Part shown: positions 1 to 8,937 of the stretch, piece after piece
How positions within the stretch are numbered: position 1 is the stretch's first letter
Layout of the letters: each line of letters opens with the position of its first letter
Assembly (NCBI GenBank): GCA_020635075.1
Contig: JACKAM010000001.1
Span: forward strand, 1,302,001-1,366,000
DNA from: Pseudobdellovibrionaceae bacterium
Lineage (GTDB): Bacteria > Bdellovibrionota > Bdellovibrionia > Bdellovibrionales > UBA1609
Reading direction: 5' to 3'
DNA: 64,000 nucleotides
Translations under genes and position numbers: made by a program
The notes under the pieces: model-generated
Seen by the model: only the letters and a program-made list of their open reading frames with translations
Database searches by the model: none
Told to the model about the DNA's origin: nothing

Positions 1-810
1 TTTGGTCGCCACTTGTTTTTTCAAACCTTCTGCCGGAGCATAAAAGGCGCCAAACTTTTCGGCCAAACCTTCGCAGGCGTGTTGGGCCACAGGGACTCCA
101 GTGGCATTCATGAGCTTAAAGGGACCCATGCCGATCTTGAACAGTTTTTCAGCCGTCTCATCGATAAAGGCCGGTGAGCCCAAGCCTTCTTCATAGAGGC
201 GAACGGCTTCATTGAGCCAGGGCACAAAGAAGCGGTTGACGGCAAATCCGGCTGCGTCTTTGACGACAATGGGAATCTTGTCATAGTAGTTGTAGAAATC
301 CCTGAGCACCTCCACCAAACGAGGATCGGTCTTTTCTCCAGGGATCACTTCCACCAATTTATTTTTGGCCGCATGATAAAAATAATGAACGCCAATAAAG
401 CGTTCGGGCTTTTTGAGGCACTTTGCCAGATCCGCCACCGAGTAAGAGCTGGTATTGGTCGCAAGGACACAGTCGTCGGCGACATACTCTTCAAGCTTGG
501 TGAATAGATCCACTTTGACCTGAAAGTTCTCAAATACCGCTTCAACGATCAACTGGCACTCGGCGAAGGTTTTAAAGTCCGTGGTTGTCACCAGGCGCTC
601 GAACAGAGAGGCTTTATCCTCGGGCCTCATGATCCGTCTTTTGACTGCTTCTTCAAGACTTGAGTCAATGCGCTCACGCCCTTTCGTCAACCCCTCTTCA
701 CTCACGTCTACCAGGTGAACCTGAAGGCCCTTCATCAAAAAATGTTGGGCAATGGCAGCACCCATGTTTCCCGCACCGACGACACCCACTTTGCGAATAT
801 CTTTACTCAT
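1..810 (-). CDS. 3-hydroxyacyl-CoA dehydrogenase, partial (C-terminus outside window)
   Basis: The reading frame is open from an ATG at 810 to base 1, giving 270 residues of a protein that continues beyond the window. It is an NAD-dependent L-3-hydroxyacyl-CoA dehydrogenase of the Hbd/PaaH family. A Rossmann motif GAGNMG lies at residues 12-17. The catalytic His/Glu pair is seen as H142 and E154, and the FAVNR segment (N192) is present. The usual HFFNP sequence after the catalytic His reads HYFYH, so the conserved Asn-Pro is missing, which suggests a different substrate pocket. It is the last visible gene of the benzoyl-CoA operon, 8 bases after the preceding gene. An inferred role is oxidation of a 3-hydroxy intermediate after ring opening, for example 3-hydroxypimeloyl-CoA. 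Ordinary beta-oxidation is the alternative. Confidence 0.85.
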   Translation of the reverse strand, partial: MSKDIRKVGVVGAGNMGAAIAQHFLMKGLQVHLVDVSEEGLTKGRERIDSSLEEAVKRRIMRPEDKASLFERLVTTTDFKTFAECQLIVEAVFENFQVKVDLFTKLEEYVADDCVLATNTSSYSVADLAKCLKKPERFIGVHYFYHAAKNKLVEVIPGEKTDPRLVEVLRDFYNYYDKIPIVVKDAAGFAVNRFFVPWLNEAVRLYEEGLGSPAFIDETAEKLFKIGMGPFKLMNATGVPVAQHACEGLAEKFGAFYAPAEGLKKQVATK

Positions 811-818
811 GAGCACCT

Positions 819-1775
819 TTAGCCTCCTACTTCGTAATGTTTAGATACATAGCTATCGAGGATGATCGCCCGTTCCAAATTCTTGATCAGATAATAAATC
901 GTCTGAATCACCGGAACCTCGACCTTATTTTCCTCGGCATAGCGGAACATCTGTCCGCAATGAAATTCATTTTCCGTCACATGAGCCCGCTCAATGTCCA
1001 TGAGCATAGAAGGTTTGTGATCCCCTCCCTTGGCCAAATAGGTCATCGCTGGCTCAAAAAAGCTCTTTAAATCGTAGCCCCGGGTCTCTCCCACCAATAT
1101 TGCTTCGCGCAGAAGCTCTCTTACCAAACGCACAAGCTCTGGCTCTTCCATGACCTGCTTCATGGTCATGCGGGTGAGGGCACACACCGAACCCAGGGCA
1201 GAGTTCAAGATCGCCTTTTTAAAGACCTCTTCCTTGTAGTTATCCACCAGCTTGACCGACAATCCGGCCTCAGACATCTCAACCGCCAGCTTTTCGGCGA
1301 TGGGGCCGCACTCAGATTTTTTCGAGAGATATTGATCGTAACAAAAGGCCACGAACACATCGGTGCGGTTGACGAACTGAACCCCAAAATTGAGGATCAT
1401 GCGCAAGGTTTTATCACTCCCAAACACTTGGGCGAGGATTTCTTCCACGTCCAGGCCATTTTGGCAGGAGACAAATAAGGTGGAATCTTTAATGCCATGG
1501 GCTTTAAGCTGCCGGGCCACCTCTTTGGTTGTGCAGCTCTTGGTACAGAACAAAACCACATCCGGCTGGGTGGCAACAAACTCGCCCATATCCGAAAACA
1601 GTTCCTCTAACTGGGCTGTCGCTTCCTTTTGACCCGAAATATGAAGGGGGTTGCGGCGCAAGACTTCTAATTTATGAGTCACCTGGTCCAAACAAGACAC
1701 CCGGTGCCCTGCTTGTTTAAGATGAGCCGCAAACATCGCACCCACGGGTCCCAAGCCCACAATGCCATAATGCAT
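819..1775 (-). CDS. Ketopantoate reductase (PanE/ApbA) family dehydrogenase
   Basis: A 318-residue protein of the 2-dehydropantoate 2-reductase family, the usual length for it. The N-terminus has a Rossmann nucleotide-binding motif GLGPVGAMF (residues 7-15), followed by the helical C-terminal domain. The family reduces 2-ketopantoate with NADPH in the cytoplasm, but members of this superfamily also act on other 2- or 3-oxo acids. The gene lies 13 bases after an acyl-CoA ligase and 8 bases before a 3-hydroxyacyl-CoA dehydrogenase, inside the benzoyl-CoA operon. No other pantothenate gene is nearby, so a role in the aromatic pathway, or simple co-location, is as likely as vitamin synthesis. The substrate cannot be read from the sequence. 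Confidence 0.75.
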   Translation of the reverse strand: MHYGIVGLGPVGAMFAAHLKQAGHRVSCLDQVTHKLEVLRRNPLHISGQKEATAQLEELFSDMGEFVATQPDVVLFCTKSCTTKEVARQLKAHGIKDSTLFVSCQNGLDVEEILAQVFGSDKTLRMILNFGVQFVNRTDVFVAFCYDQYLSKKSECGPIAEKLAVEMSEAGLSVKLVDNYKEEVFKKAILNSALGSVCALTRMTMKQVMEEPELVRLVRELLREAILVGETRGYDLKSFFEPAMTYLAKGGDHKPSMLMDIERAHVTENEFHCGQMFRYAEENKVEVPVIQTIYYLIKNLERAIILDSYVSKHYEVGG

Positions 1776-1788
1776 ACCAAACTCTCCT

Positions 1789-3549
1789 TTACTCAGACCC
1801 TTTTTCGCCCTCTTCGTCCACGCTCACTAAATAGGAGCCTTCCGGAACTTCCTTGTCCTGTTTCTGAAGAGATAAAATATAGGGCGCAAAATTCTTTTCA
1901 ACCGTTCTAGGCACCAATTTAAACGAGGGCGTCAGCTCGTTTTTGTCCAAACTCAACTCCTGCTGCACAACCAGGGCCCGTTTGACCTTTTCGAAACGAA
2001 TGGGATTGGACTCGTTGACTTGATCAATACAAGTGCGCAAACACCCTGAGAGCGCCTGACTTGAACAAGGGTTTTTACAAGCCTCCGCGTCCACATCACC
2101 AACGGACTCGGCGTTTACCAAATCCATATTGGGGAACAGTAAGGCTAAGGGTGCCTGTTGCCCGCTACCAAACACATAAGCATGTTTGATAAACTTGCAT
2201 CGTGTCCTCAGCCGTTCTTCGATTCCAGCCGGAAAGACCTTTTCGCCGTTACTCAACTTAAACACCCGATCCTTGCGCGAGAGAATTTTTACTCCTCCAG
2301 GGGTGATTTCTCCCACGTCTCCCGTGTGAAACCAGCCGTCTTTTTCCAGCACTCGTTCAGTGGCCTCAGGGTTGCGAAAGTAGCCAGACATGACATTCGG
2401 TCCACGGACGAGAATCTCCCCTTCTGGGTCGAGCTTGACCTCGACACCCGGAATGGGAAAGCCCACCACACCCAGCTCCCTCTGCAGGGACAATTCGGTC
2501 AGGGTGCAACAGGGGGAGGTCTCTGTCAGTCCCCAGCCTTCCGCTACGGGAATACCTTTTTTGGTAAAGACGTTGGAAACACTCAATGGCAGTGGAGCTG
2601 CCGCCGTAAAAACAAACTTGAGATCGGGATGAAAGAAGGTGGCCTCAGCCTCCTTTGAAGTCAAAACCCGACCAATAATCTCCTGATAGATTTTGGGAAC
2701 ACTGAAATAAACATGTGGCTTTATGGTCTTAAAATTCTCAAATAAAAGGTCAATGTCCTTGCCAGCGGAATCATCGACGGCCAGACAGCCCCCTGAGTGG
2801 AGGGCAAAAAAGCGCTCAAACAATCCACCAAAGCTATGGTGCCAGGGCAAATAACAAAGAAACCGCATTCCCTCTTCGGGCTGCCAAAGGCTTTCCAGAG
2901 CCGTCTGTTGAGACATGATGTTGCGATGAGAGAGCATCACCCCTTTGGGGAAGTTGGTGGTTCCAGAAGTAAACATGATCATGCACTGTTGATCGAGTTT
3001 AACTTGAGAAATGGCGGCTTCAACGGCCGCTGAGTCCACCTGTTGAATCTGCTCCAAAACCTGCCCAAAACTACGAACCGTGGTCTTGCCACTGTTCCAC
3101 TTCTCCTCAACCGGGCCACTGAGAATTACAACCTCTTTTGGCCACAGAGCATTTTGAACCTGCTTGAACTTTGCCCCATTTTCGACCACCAGGCCCTGAA
3201 GATCAGAAAACTCAACCAGCTGATTGAGAAAGTCCTTGGCGTAACCAATAAAAATGGGCACAGACACACAGCCAATGGACATGGTGGCCATTTCTGCAAT
3301 CAGACGAGCATAGTTGTTGCCGGCGACAAAGCCAATGCGATCACCGGCCTTAAACCCCTGCTGCAACAAGAATCCCGCAAAGGCCGTGAGATCTTTTTTG
3401 ACCTCCTGCCACTGCCAATACCGGTACTTGCCATTTTCCTTTTCGGCAAAGGCCGGGCGCTGAGCAAACTTCTCCCCATTGGCCAGAAGCATCTGACCAA
3501 TGGTGTATTTGACTTCACCTAAGGACCGAGAACTCTTCAGGACTTCCAT
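1789..3549 (-). CDS. AMP-forming acyl-CoA synthetase, long-chain (FAA1-like) type
   Basis: A 586-residue adenylate-forming CoA ligase. The frame is open further upstream to 3642, but the ATG at 3549 overlaps the TAA of the preceding bcrD by one base (TAATG), which fits translational coupling and the family N-terminus. Motifs seen are the phosphate-binding loop TSGTTNFPKGV (residues 194-204), GWGLTETSP (338-346) and GWFHTGD (405-411). The general make-up resembles long-chain fatty-acid CoA ligases rather than the roughly 520-residue benzoate-CoA ligases. It sits inside the benzoyl-CoA operon, so it may activate an aromatic, alicyclic or dicarboxylic acid that feeds the pathway. This substrate assignment is inference; fatty-acid activation is the alternative. 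Confidence 0.85.
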   Translation of the reverse strand: MEVLKSSRSLGEVKYTIGQMLLANGEKFAQRPAFAEKENGKYRYWQWQEVKKDLTAFAGFLLQQGFKAGDRIGFVAGNNYARLIAEMATMSIGCVSVPIFIGYAKDFLNQLVEFSDLQGLVVENGAKFKQVQNALWPKEVVILSGPVEEKWNSGKTTVRSFGQVLEQIQQVDSAAVEAAISQVKLDQQCMIMFTSGTTNFPKGVMLSHRNIMSQQTALESLWQPEEGMRFLCYLPWHHSFGGLFERFFALHSGGCLAVDDSAGKDIDLLFENFKTIKPHVYFSVPKIYQEIIGRVLTSKEAEATFFHPDLKFVFTAAAPLPLSVSNVFTKKGIPVAEGWGLTETSPCCTLTELSLQRELGVVGFPIPGVEVKLDPEGEILVRGPNVMSGYFRNPEATERVLEKDGWFHTGDVGEITPGGVKILSRKDRVFKLSNGEKVFPAGIEERLRTRCKFIKHAYVFGSGQQAPLALLFPNMDLVNAESVGDVDAEACKNPCSSQALSGCLRTCIDQVNESNPIRFEKVKRALVVQQELSLDKNELTPSFKLVPRTVEKNFAPYILSLQKQDKEVPEGSYLVSVDEEGEKGSE

Positions 3550-4385
3550 TAGGCATTGGCCTCTCTGAGTTTTACATGACGGAAGCCACCCCAAATCGCG
3601 GAGCCAATGGCTCCGGCAAAGGGAGCTAATTCGTGGGAGCAAATCTGCACGTCTGCACCTTTTTTGTCATCGGTGGCCAGCTCTTGCATCGCCGTGGTCA
3701 AGCCCACATCACGGGACAATCCGCCGGTGACCAAAACCTTACCTTCAGCCTTAATCATGCGCAGCAGGTTGACCAATCGACGGGCCATGGAAAGGTGAAT
3801 TCCCTTAAGAATATTTCCGGCGCTGATTCCCCGGCTCACCATATTGATGACGTCGGTTTCCGCAAGCACCGCGCAGATTCCCGAGACGACTTCCGGGTTG
3901 TCGGCACCGACGGACTTAGGGCCCACGTCTTCAATACCAATCCCCAGATACCGGGAGATGTTTTCCAAAAACTGTCCAGAACCAGAGGCACATTGGGAGG
4001 TCATGCGATAACCCAAGACCTTGGATCTGTCGTCCATGATCAAGGCCCTTGAGTGCAAGGCCCCGGCGTCCACCACCGCCCTGGCATCGGGATTCATAAA
4101 AATGGCTCCCCGAGCATGGGATGTCATGGTGTAGAAGTGTCCACTTCTAAAATCGACCATCTCCCCTTCGCCGGTGGTGGCAATGTAACAAATGTCTTCG
4201 GGTTTCATGTCGTGGCTCTCAAGCAGGTGATCATAGGTCATGCGAATGACCTCCTGGGTGTCCCGCTTGCGAATCTTGTTCAGAGTCGTACCGATTAATT
4301 TCTCGTTTTTGCCATCCTCGTCAAAGGACATCAGGGCACACTTAATCGCGCTTGAACCAACATCTATTCCTACGGTGTGAAACAT
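3549..4385 (-). CDS. bcrD: Benzoyl-CoA reductase ATPase subunit D
   Basis: One of two ASKHA-fold ATPase subunits of class I benzoyl-CoA reductase. With BcrA it binds ATP and a bridging [4Fe-4S] cluster and drives electrons to the BcrBC module. Seen: the phosphate loop GIDVGSSAIK (residues 6-15), the cluster Cys in TSQCASGSGQF (C132) and a second Cys in GICAVLAETD (C171). The adenine-side segment reads VVDAGALHSR where BcrA has DIGGQD, as is typical of BcrD/BadG. The start is placed at 4385 because GGAG lies 7 bases upstream; the other in-frame ATG at 4391 is only one base from it. The length of 278 residues matches Thauera BcrD and Rhodopseudomonas BadG. It is 19 bases after bcrA and overlaps the next gene by one base. 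Confidence 0.93.
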   Translation of the reverse strand: MFHTVGIDVGSSAIKCALMSFDEDGKNEKLIGTTLNKIRKRDTQEVIRMTYDHLLESHDMKPEDICYIATTGEGEMVDFRSGHFYTMTSHARGAIFMNPDARAVVDAGALHSRALIMDDRSKVLGYRMTSQCASGSGQFLENISRYLGIGIEDVGPKSVGADNPEVVSGICAVLAETDVINMVSRGISAGNILKGIHLSMARRLVNLLRMIKAEGKVLVTGGLSRDVGLTTAMQELATDDKKGADVQICSHELAPFAGAIGSAIWGGFRHVKLREANA

Positions 4386-4404
4386 GATCATTCTCCTTTC
4401 ACAC

Positions 4405-5766
4405 TCAGTGGGTCGCCACTTTTTTGTTGAGCTGTTTTAAATCCAATTTGGCCATTTCGCCCTTCTTGTCTCGCTTGGCAAACAGGGCCGCTCCCAGTGC
4501 TCCGGTGTAGATACTGTCGGCACTGATATTGAGAATCCGCTTGCCGTAGTTCTCCTCCACCAACTTTTCAAGAGCTGTGACCGCCGCCTGGTTTTTGGCC
4601 ACGCCACCTGTAAAGGTGAACTCGTCGTCAATACCGCCACTTCGCGCCAAAAGAGACATGGCGCGAAGGATCATGGCCCGATGAAGACCGGCCAGAATGT
4701 CTTCCCGTCTTTCACCTAAAGACAAGCGCTCACGCAGCTCGGTTCCGGCAAACACGGTGCAAGTGGAATTGATCTTCACTTGTTTATTGGACTTCATGGC
4801 CATGGGGCCTAGTTCATGAACGCCCATATTCATTTCGTCCGCAATATATCCCAGATAACGGCCACAACCAGCGGCGCAGCGGTCATTCATCTGGAAGTTG
4901 GTGACAATTCCCTGTCCGTCGACCTGAATGGCCTTGGTGTCCTGTCCGCCAATATCCAAAACCGTGCGAGTATTGGGGAACATATAGTGGGCCCCCAATC
5001 CGTGACAGAGGATCTCGGAACGAATTTGCTCTTTGGGAAAAGGCAGGCGTTGACGACCATAGCCCGTGCCGATGGTGTTCAGCGGGTTGAATTCCAGCGA
5101 AGCCACTCGATCGGTGACCGCCCGAATCTGTCCTTCATACTTGGAGAACTGAGGCATTTTGACAATCTCTTCACAGGCCCAGTGGATGTACTCATCAAAG
5201 AAACTCGCGTAGCTTTGGCTTTCCACTCGCAGAATGGCCCGGTCGTAAATGCCGATCAATTTATCGAATAACCGCGAGTCATTTTTGGCCAACTCCTCCA
5301 CACAGGTCATGAAGCAACTGGAGGCAATGTCGCGGAAGAAATCGCTGCGCGATTTGACGTTGGGGAGAAAGATTTCGTGAGCATCTTTCTCCATGCGCTC
5401 AAAAATCTCGGCAAGAAGTCCCGGAACATGACTCCACTCAGGATCTTTGTTCACCACCAGTGGGTCCAGGTAGCAGGCCTCAGTCAGAGCCGTCAGCTGC
5501 TTCAGATGCTGGGCCAGTTTGTACTTGGCCTCAAGCCAGGCCAACAGATCATCGGCCACACCTTTGAATCCAGCGTCTTCTTTCACCCACCGTTGAAGCA
5601 ATGCAAAGCGGGAGTTGATCTCCGCCTCTTCGCTGGCCACCTGGCAGGCGATATCGTAGTTGCTGCGGGAGTTGGTGATCCCGCGGCCCAAGATCTTTTC
5701 ATCGGTATCAATAAATATGGCCTTGGTCGTTGTCGAGCCCAGGTCAATTCCAATATAGCAATCCAT
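4405..5766 (-). CDS. bcrA: Benzoyl-CoA reductase ATPase subunit A
   Basis: The larger ASKHA ATPase subunit of class I benzoyl-CoA reductase, 453 residues. Seen: the N-terminal GIDLGSTTTKA (6-16), a roughly 200-residue insert after the first lobe, then DIGGQDTKAI (271-280), the cluster Cys in DRCAAGCGRY (C297) and the second Cys in NSTCTVFAGTE (C336), and the C-terminal FTGGVAKN. The long insert separates Thauera-type BcrA/BadF (about 440 residues) from the short BzdP/HgdC-type activators of about 260-300 residues. BcrA and BcrD form the heterodimer that couples ATP hydrolysis to low-potential electron transfer from ferredoxin to BcrBC. It lies 14 bases after bcrB and 19 before bcrD. Confidence 0.94.
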   Translation of the reverse strand: MDCYIGIDLGSTTTKAIFIDTDEKILGRGITNSRSNYDIACQVASEEAEINSRFALLQRWVKEDAGFKGVADDLLAWLEAKYKLAQHLKQLTALTEACYLDPLVVNKDPEWSHVPGLLAEIFERMEKDAHEIFLPNVKSRSDFFRDIASSCFMTCVEELAKNDSRLFDKLIGIYDRAILRVESQSYASFFDEYIHWACEEIVKMPQFSKYEGQIRAVTDRVASLEFNPLNTIGTGYGRQRLPFPKEQIRSEILCHGLGAHYMFPNTRTVLDIGGQDTKAIQVDGQGIVTNFQMNDRCAAGCGRYLGYIADEMNMGVHELGPMAMKSNKQVKINSTCTVFAGTELRERLSLGERREDILAGLHRAMILRAMSLLARSGGIDDEFTFTGGVAKNQAAVTALEKLVEENYGKRILNISADSIYTGALGAALFAKRDKKGEMAKLDLKQLNKKVATH

Positions 5767-5780
5767 GACCTCTCCCTTCC

Positions 5781-7091
5781 TTAAAGTGTCGACTCGGGGG
5801 CCCGACGGCCATCCCGTTTGGCATCAATCATTTGAAAGTAACTTTCCAGGCGGTTTTTGATGTTGGCCGCACTGAAGTAGCGGGGATCCACCAGGTCGGA
5901 TTCAATAAATCCACCGGCTCGACCGGTGCGGCTTTCCAACTCACGAAGCATCATCAACTGACCGGCGGAAAAGGAGTTACAACTCTTGATCGAATTAATA
6001 ACAAATCCATCCGCATCGTAGTCTTTAATGTACTTCTCCAAAATCCCCACCCGGTCGGTCAGGTTGTGATTGGTGTAACAACCCAAGCAGTACTCGGCCA
6101 AACTCTCCAGGGGGTAACTTCCATTGTGGCGGAAGCCGTCCGAGTAGTAGCCACCCACCTTGGTGTAAGTTGAACCGACAACCACCGCTCCCTCATCGTA
6201 GAACATCTTCCAGAACTCGCGGAAGCTGGTCCAGTTGGGAGGACCTTCCACCACCAGCCGGTATTTTTCCTTCGTCATCACCCCATCCGGAGTGATAGGG
6301 CCCAGGCCCTGGCGGACCCGCTCTTCCACTTCCCCACGCAGAGTTCTGTAATACTCTTCAGCCTGCGGCAGACCACGGAAAGCGGAGAAGATAGGACCGA
6401 TATAGTAAACACCACCAAAGTAAGCATCAATGGGAGAAGGTTTGTTTTTGGCTGATTCCCACACGGCGACCAGATCGTTTTCGGCACGACCTGATGAGTT
6501 GAGCAGTTCACCCAAGCGATCCATATCCAGTTTGTTACCAGAGATCTCTTCCATCTTGGGAATCACCACATCCTTCAGCTGCTTGACCACGTAGTCGCGC
6601 ATTTCGGGAGTGACCTTGCCCTCCGCCTGGTAGGGCACATGAAGCATGACCACCGGGCAGTTGTATTCCTGTTTGAGAAGCTCAAACCACTTCATAAAGG
6701 TAAAGCAACCTGTGTAACTCAGAAGCAGAAGATCAGGCTCCGGTAAAGGATCACCCGTGGGGCCGATATTTCCCCGACGGAGCATTCCGATATCCGCTTT
6801 CACATAGGTGCAGACGTCTTCCGAATGGCCGTGTTTCTCTGCCTCTAGGACATAGGCTCCGGTCTTTTTGCGCATTGCCGATTGCAGAGCATTGATCTCA
6901 GGGTGGACCGGTAGCATATCAAGGGCCCAAATCAGCTCATTGAGGTTGCCCGGAACAAAGGTGTAAACCACCTTTTTGTTGTCCTGCTTGGCCGTGGTCA
7001 AGGCCTTGAAGTGATCGCCGATCATCTTCTTCTGCAGAAGCATACTCTCTTCTTTTTCCACTGTTTTGGTTTGATCTTTTGTATCGCTCAT
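5781..7091 (-). CDS. bcrB: Benzoyl-CoA reductase catalytic subunit B
   Basis: One of the two HgdB/BcrBC-family subunits that form the active-site module for two-electron reduction of benzoyl-CoA to cyclohexa-1,5-diene-1-carbonyl-CoA. The 436 residues match Thauera BcrB (about 435). The likely cluster ligands, by family position, are C94 (EDVCTYVKADIG), C129 (YTGCF) and C371 (IKSCNSF). The start at 7091 overlaps the bcrC stop as TAATG, indicating translational coupling; an in-frame ATG at 7103 would extend into bcrC without a better ribosome site. It is followed after 14 bases by bcrA. Assignment as BcrB rather than a 2-hydroxyacyl-CoA dehydratase subunit rests on the complete four-subunit set and on dch, had and oah beside it. 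Confidence 0.93.
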   Translation of the reverse strand: MSDTKDQTKTVEKEESMLLQKKMIGDHFKALTTAKQDNKKVVYTFVPGNLNELIWALDMLPVHPEINALQSAMRKKTGAYVLEAEKHGHSEDVCTYVKADIGMLRRGNIGPTGDPLPEPDLLLLSYTGCFTFMKWFELLKQEYNCPVVMLHVPYQAEGKVTPEMRDYVVKQLKDVVIPKMEEISGNKLDMDRLGELLNSSGRAENDLVAVWESAKNKPSPIDAYFGGVYYIGPIFSAFRGLPQAEEYYRTLRGEVEERVRQGLGPITPDGVMTKEKYRLVVEGPPNWTSFREFWKMFYDEGAVVVGSTYTKVGGYYSDGFRHNGSYPLESLAEYCLGCYTNHNLTDRVGILEKYIKDYDADGFVINSIKSCNSFSAGQLMMLRELESRTGRAGGFIESDLVDPRYFSAANIKNRLESYFQMIDAKRDGRRAPESTL

Positions 7092-8248
7092 TAGCAACCC
7101 CACAGTTTGATTGAGTCAGCAAAAGTTCCAGTCTGTTCCTTGAACACACTGAACTGCCCGGTGTTTTCTGAATAATTAAAGCTGGTAAAAGGAATGTTGG
7201 CCCTGGTCAAAGCCTCGGTCAGCATGGGCCGCTCCAGAAGAGCGGGGTCACAGAAGCTGGGTGCACAGAAGATCACCCCTTCAGCATTAAGCCTCTTCAC
7301 CTGATCGACCAAAAAGGCTCCCTTTTCGGCTTTGTCCTCGTACTTGCTGGCCGTCTCCACGCCGTGAAAGAGGTAGGCGCTGGCCAAACTCTCCAATGGA
7401 TCCGCCGAGGGCTTGATGTCACCTTCAATGAAGCGGACACCCAAGACCCAGTCATCTTCAACAATATAACAACCCGATTGTTCAAGACCTTTAATAAGTG
7501 CCAATGGTGGTTGTTCACAAAAAGCCCCTGAAACGACCACGCGAATGTTGTCCATTTTGTTGCGCTTCTCGTGAACCACCTGCTCCATGTATTGCTTCAC
7601 AAGCTTGGTGTGCTCCTCGACGTCCATAATGTTGGCAGCCCGAAGCAGAAGATAAACTTCGCTTGTCCATACCAGGTGGGGCTGTTCGGAGCGCATCTTA
7701 TAGAGTGCAGCCAGTGCGCGACGGTTTTCATTATAGAGCTGAATCGAGTGATTGAGGGCCTCTTCCGTCACCTTTTTGCCACCGAGCTTTTCCAGGTCGG
7801 CCGCCAAGGTACGCATTTCAAATTTATAGAACTCGCCACCAATGGCCTTGTCAAAATTTTGAGGCAAATCCATGTACTTGACAAACTTGTCCTTAAACAA
7901 CATTTGCCACATACCACTCAGATTGCGGATGACATCACATATGGCGGGGAAAAGCATGCCGTCCATGCAATCCAGACGCCCCGACACACCCAACTCAATC
8001 GTCGACCTGGGAATATGGCAAATATAGGATTGAAAGTAGGCATCGCCTTTGATGATCTCCAAATCAGATCCACCACCCATGACTCCCACCGGCAACATTC
8101 CCGCTGCATGAATCACCTCGCGGGGCACATAGACTGGCAGATAGCCAACGGCCTTGCCACCCGTGCGATTCTTCCAGTCTTTGACATAGGTAAAGTCCAG
8201 GTCATTGTACAGATTTTCACAGTACGAAATGATCTCTTTCACGTTCAC
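7091..8248 (-). CDS. bcrC: Benzoyl-CoA reductase catalytic subunit C
   Basis: The partner of BcrB in the benzoyl-CoA-binding module. The 385 residues match Thauera BcrC almost exactly in length. Strongly BcrC-like segments are VPREVIHAAGMLPVG (41-55), YICHIPRS (75-82, with C77), MLFPAICDVIRNLSGMW (98-114, with C104) and FCAPSFCDP (327-335). C77 and C328 or C333 are candidate cluster ligands. The start codon is GTG at 8248 with AGAGG 7-8 bases upstream. It is the first of the four consecutive bcr genes, 14 bases after the tetR stop, and its stop overlaps the bcrB start. Cytoplasmic, and expected to be oxygen sensitive. Confidence 0.94.
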   Translation of the reverse strand: MNVKEIISYCENLYNDLDFTYVKDWKNRTGGKAVGYLPVYVPREVIHAAGMLPVGVMGGGSDLEIIKGDAYFQSYICHIPRSTIELGVSGRLDCMDGMLFPAICDVIRNLSGMWQMLFKDKFVKYMDLPQNFDKAIGGEFYKFEMRTLAADLEKLGGKKVTEEALNHSIQLYNENRRALAALYKMRSEQPHLVWTSEVYLLLRAANIMDVEEHTKLVKQYMEQVVHEKRNKMDNIRVVVSGAFCEQPPLALIKGLEQSGCYIVEDDWVLGVRFIEGDIKPSADPLESLASAYLFHGVETASKYEDKAEKGAFLVDQVKRLNAEGVIFCAPSFCDPALLERPMLTEALTRANIPFTSFNYSENTGQFSVFKEQTGTFADSIKLWGC

Positions 8249-8262
8249 TTTATCACCTCTTG

Positions 8263-8937
8263 CTAATTAGCTTCCGCCAAAAAGAACTTGGTCTTATTGG
8301 CCTCATATACTTTTTTAATTCCATCCACATTAGGGACCTTCTCCCTCTCAACCAATAATCCCCTTAAAAACAGAGAATAGATGTCGTCGATCAGGTCGTC
8401 GGCCGTGCCGTGCATCCGCGGGCTGTACCACCCAAAAACCCAGTTCATCATGCCAAAAAGGAGCAGAGTCTTTTTTTCCAATTCCTTCTTCGACAGTTTC
8501 TTGCCAGTCTTTGCACGAAACAAATCCGCCACAATCAATTGACCTTGCTGACGGTATTCCTCTTTTAGGTCCCGAATGGTGGCGGACCTCTCCACATCCA
8601 GGTTCTGTGTACCCAGCATTAACACCCGCATCTCATTCATGTGGGCCAGGAAATATTTGATGTGGTTGTAAATCAGGGCGTACATCCTCTCCTCTGGCTC
8701 ATCCAGCTTTTCCAACATCACGCGCAAGGTGGAAGAAATGGCCGAAAAACCGTGAAGATTGATCAGGAAGAGGAGTTCCTCTTTACTCTTAAAATAATTG
8801 TAGAGACCGGACAAACTGTAACCAGTCTCCTTGGCCAAATCCCGCATACTGGTGCCGTAATAGCCCTTCCTGGCCATCAGCAGACTGCAGCGGTTGAGAA
8901 TCTCTTCAAGTCCTTCTTTCAATGGGCATCCTTCCAC
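8263..8937 (-). CDS. TetR/AcrR family transcriptional regulator in the benzoyl-CoA operon
   Basis: A 224-residue TetR-family regulator. The N-terminal helix-turn-helix region contains GYYGTSMRDLAKETGYS followed by GLYNYFKSKEELL, the classic TetR signature, around residues 25-56. The rest is the helical ligand-binding and dimerisation domain. It overlaps the end of dch by 19 bases and lies 14 bases before bcrC, so it is co-transcribed with the genes it probably controls. Inferred role: a repressor released by benzoyl-CoA or a related acyl-CoA, acting at the 16-bp palindrome near 11952. Known benzoate regulators in other bacteria (BzdR, BadR, BadM) belong to other families, so this would be a different control solution. 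Confidence 0.87.
   Translation of the reverse strand: MEGCPLKEGLEEILNRCSLLMARKGYYGTSMRDLAKETGYSLSGLYNYFKSKEELLFLINLHGFSAISSTLRVMLEKLDEPEERMYALIYNHIKYFLAHMNEMRVLMLGTQNLDVERSATIRDLKEEYRQQGQLIVADLFRAKTGKKLSKKELEKKTLLLFGMMNWVFGWYSPRMHGTADDLIDDIYSLFLRGLLVEREKVPNVDGIKKVYEANKTKFFLAEAN

Noticed and set aside
5781..8248. 2-hydroxyacyl-CoA dehydratase instead of benzoyl-CoA reductase
   Set aside because: Four subunits including a long BcrA, BcrC-specific segments, and adjacent dch, had and oah all favour benzoyl-CoA reductase.
7571..8266. A 231-codon plus-strand frame
   Set aside because: It is the shadow of bcrC, which has full family motifs. The opposite-strand translation is rich in His and Gln and has no domain.
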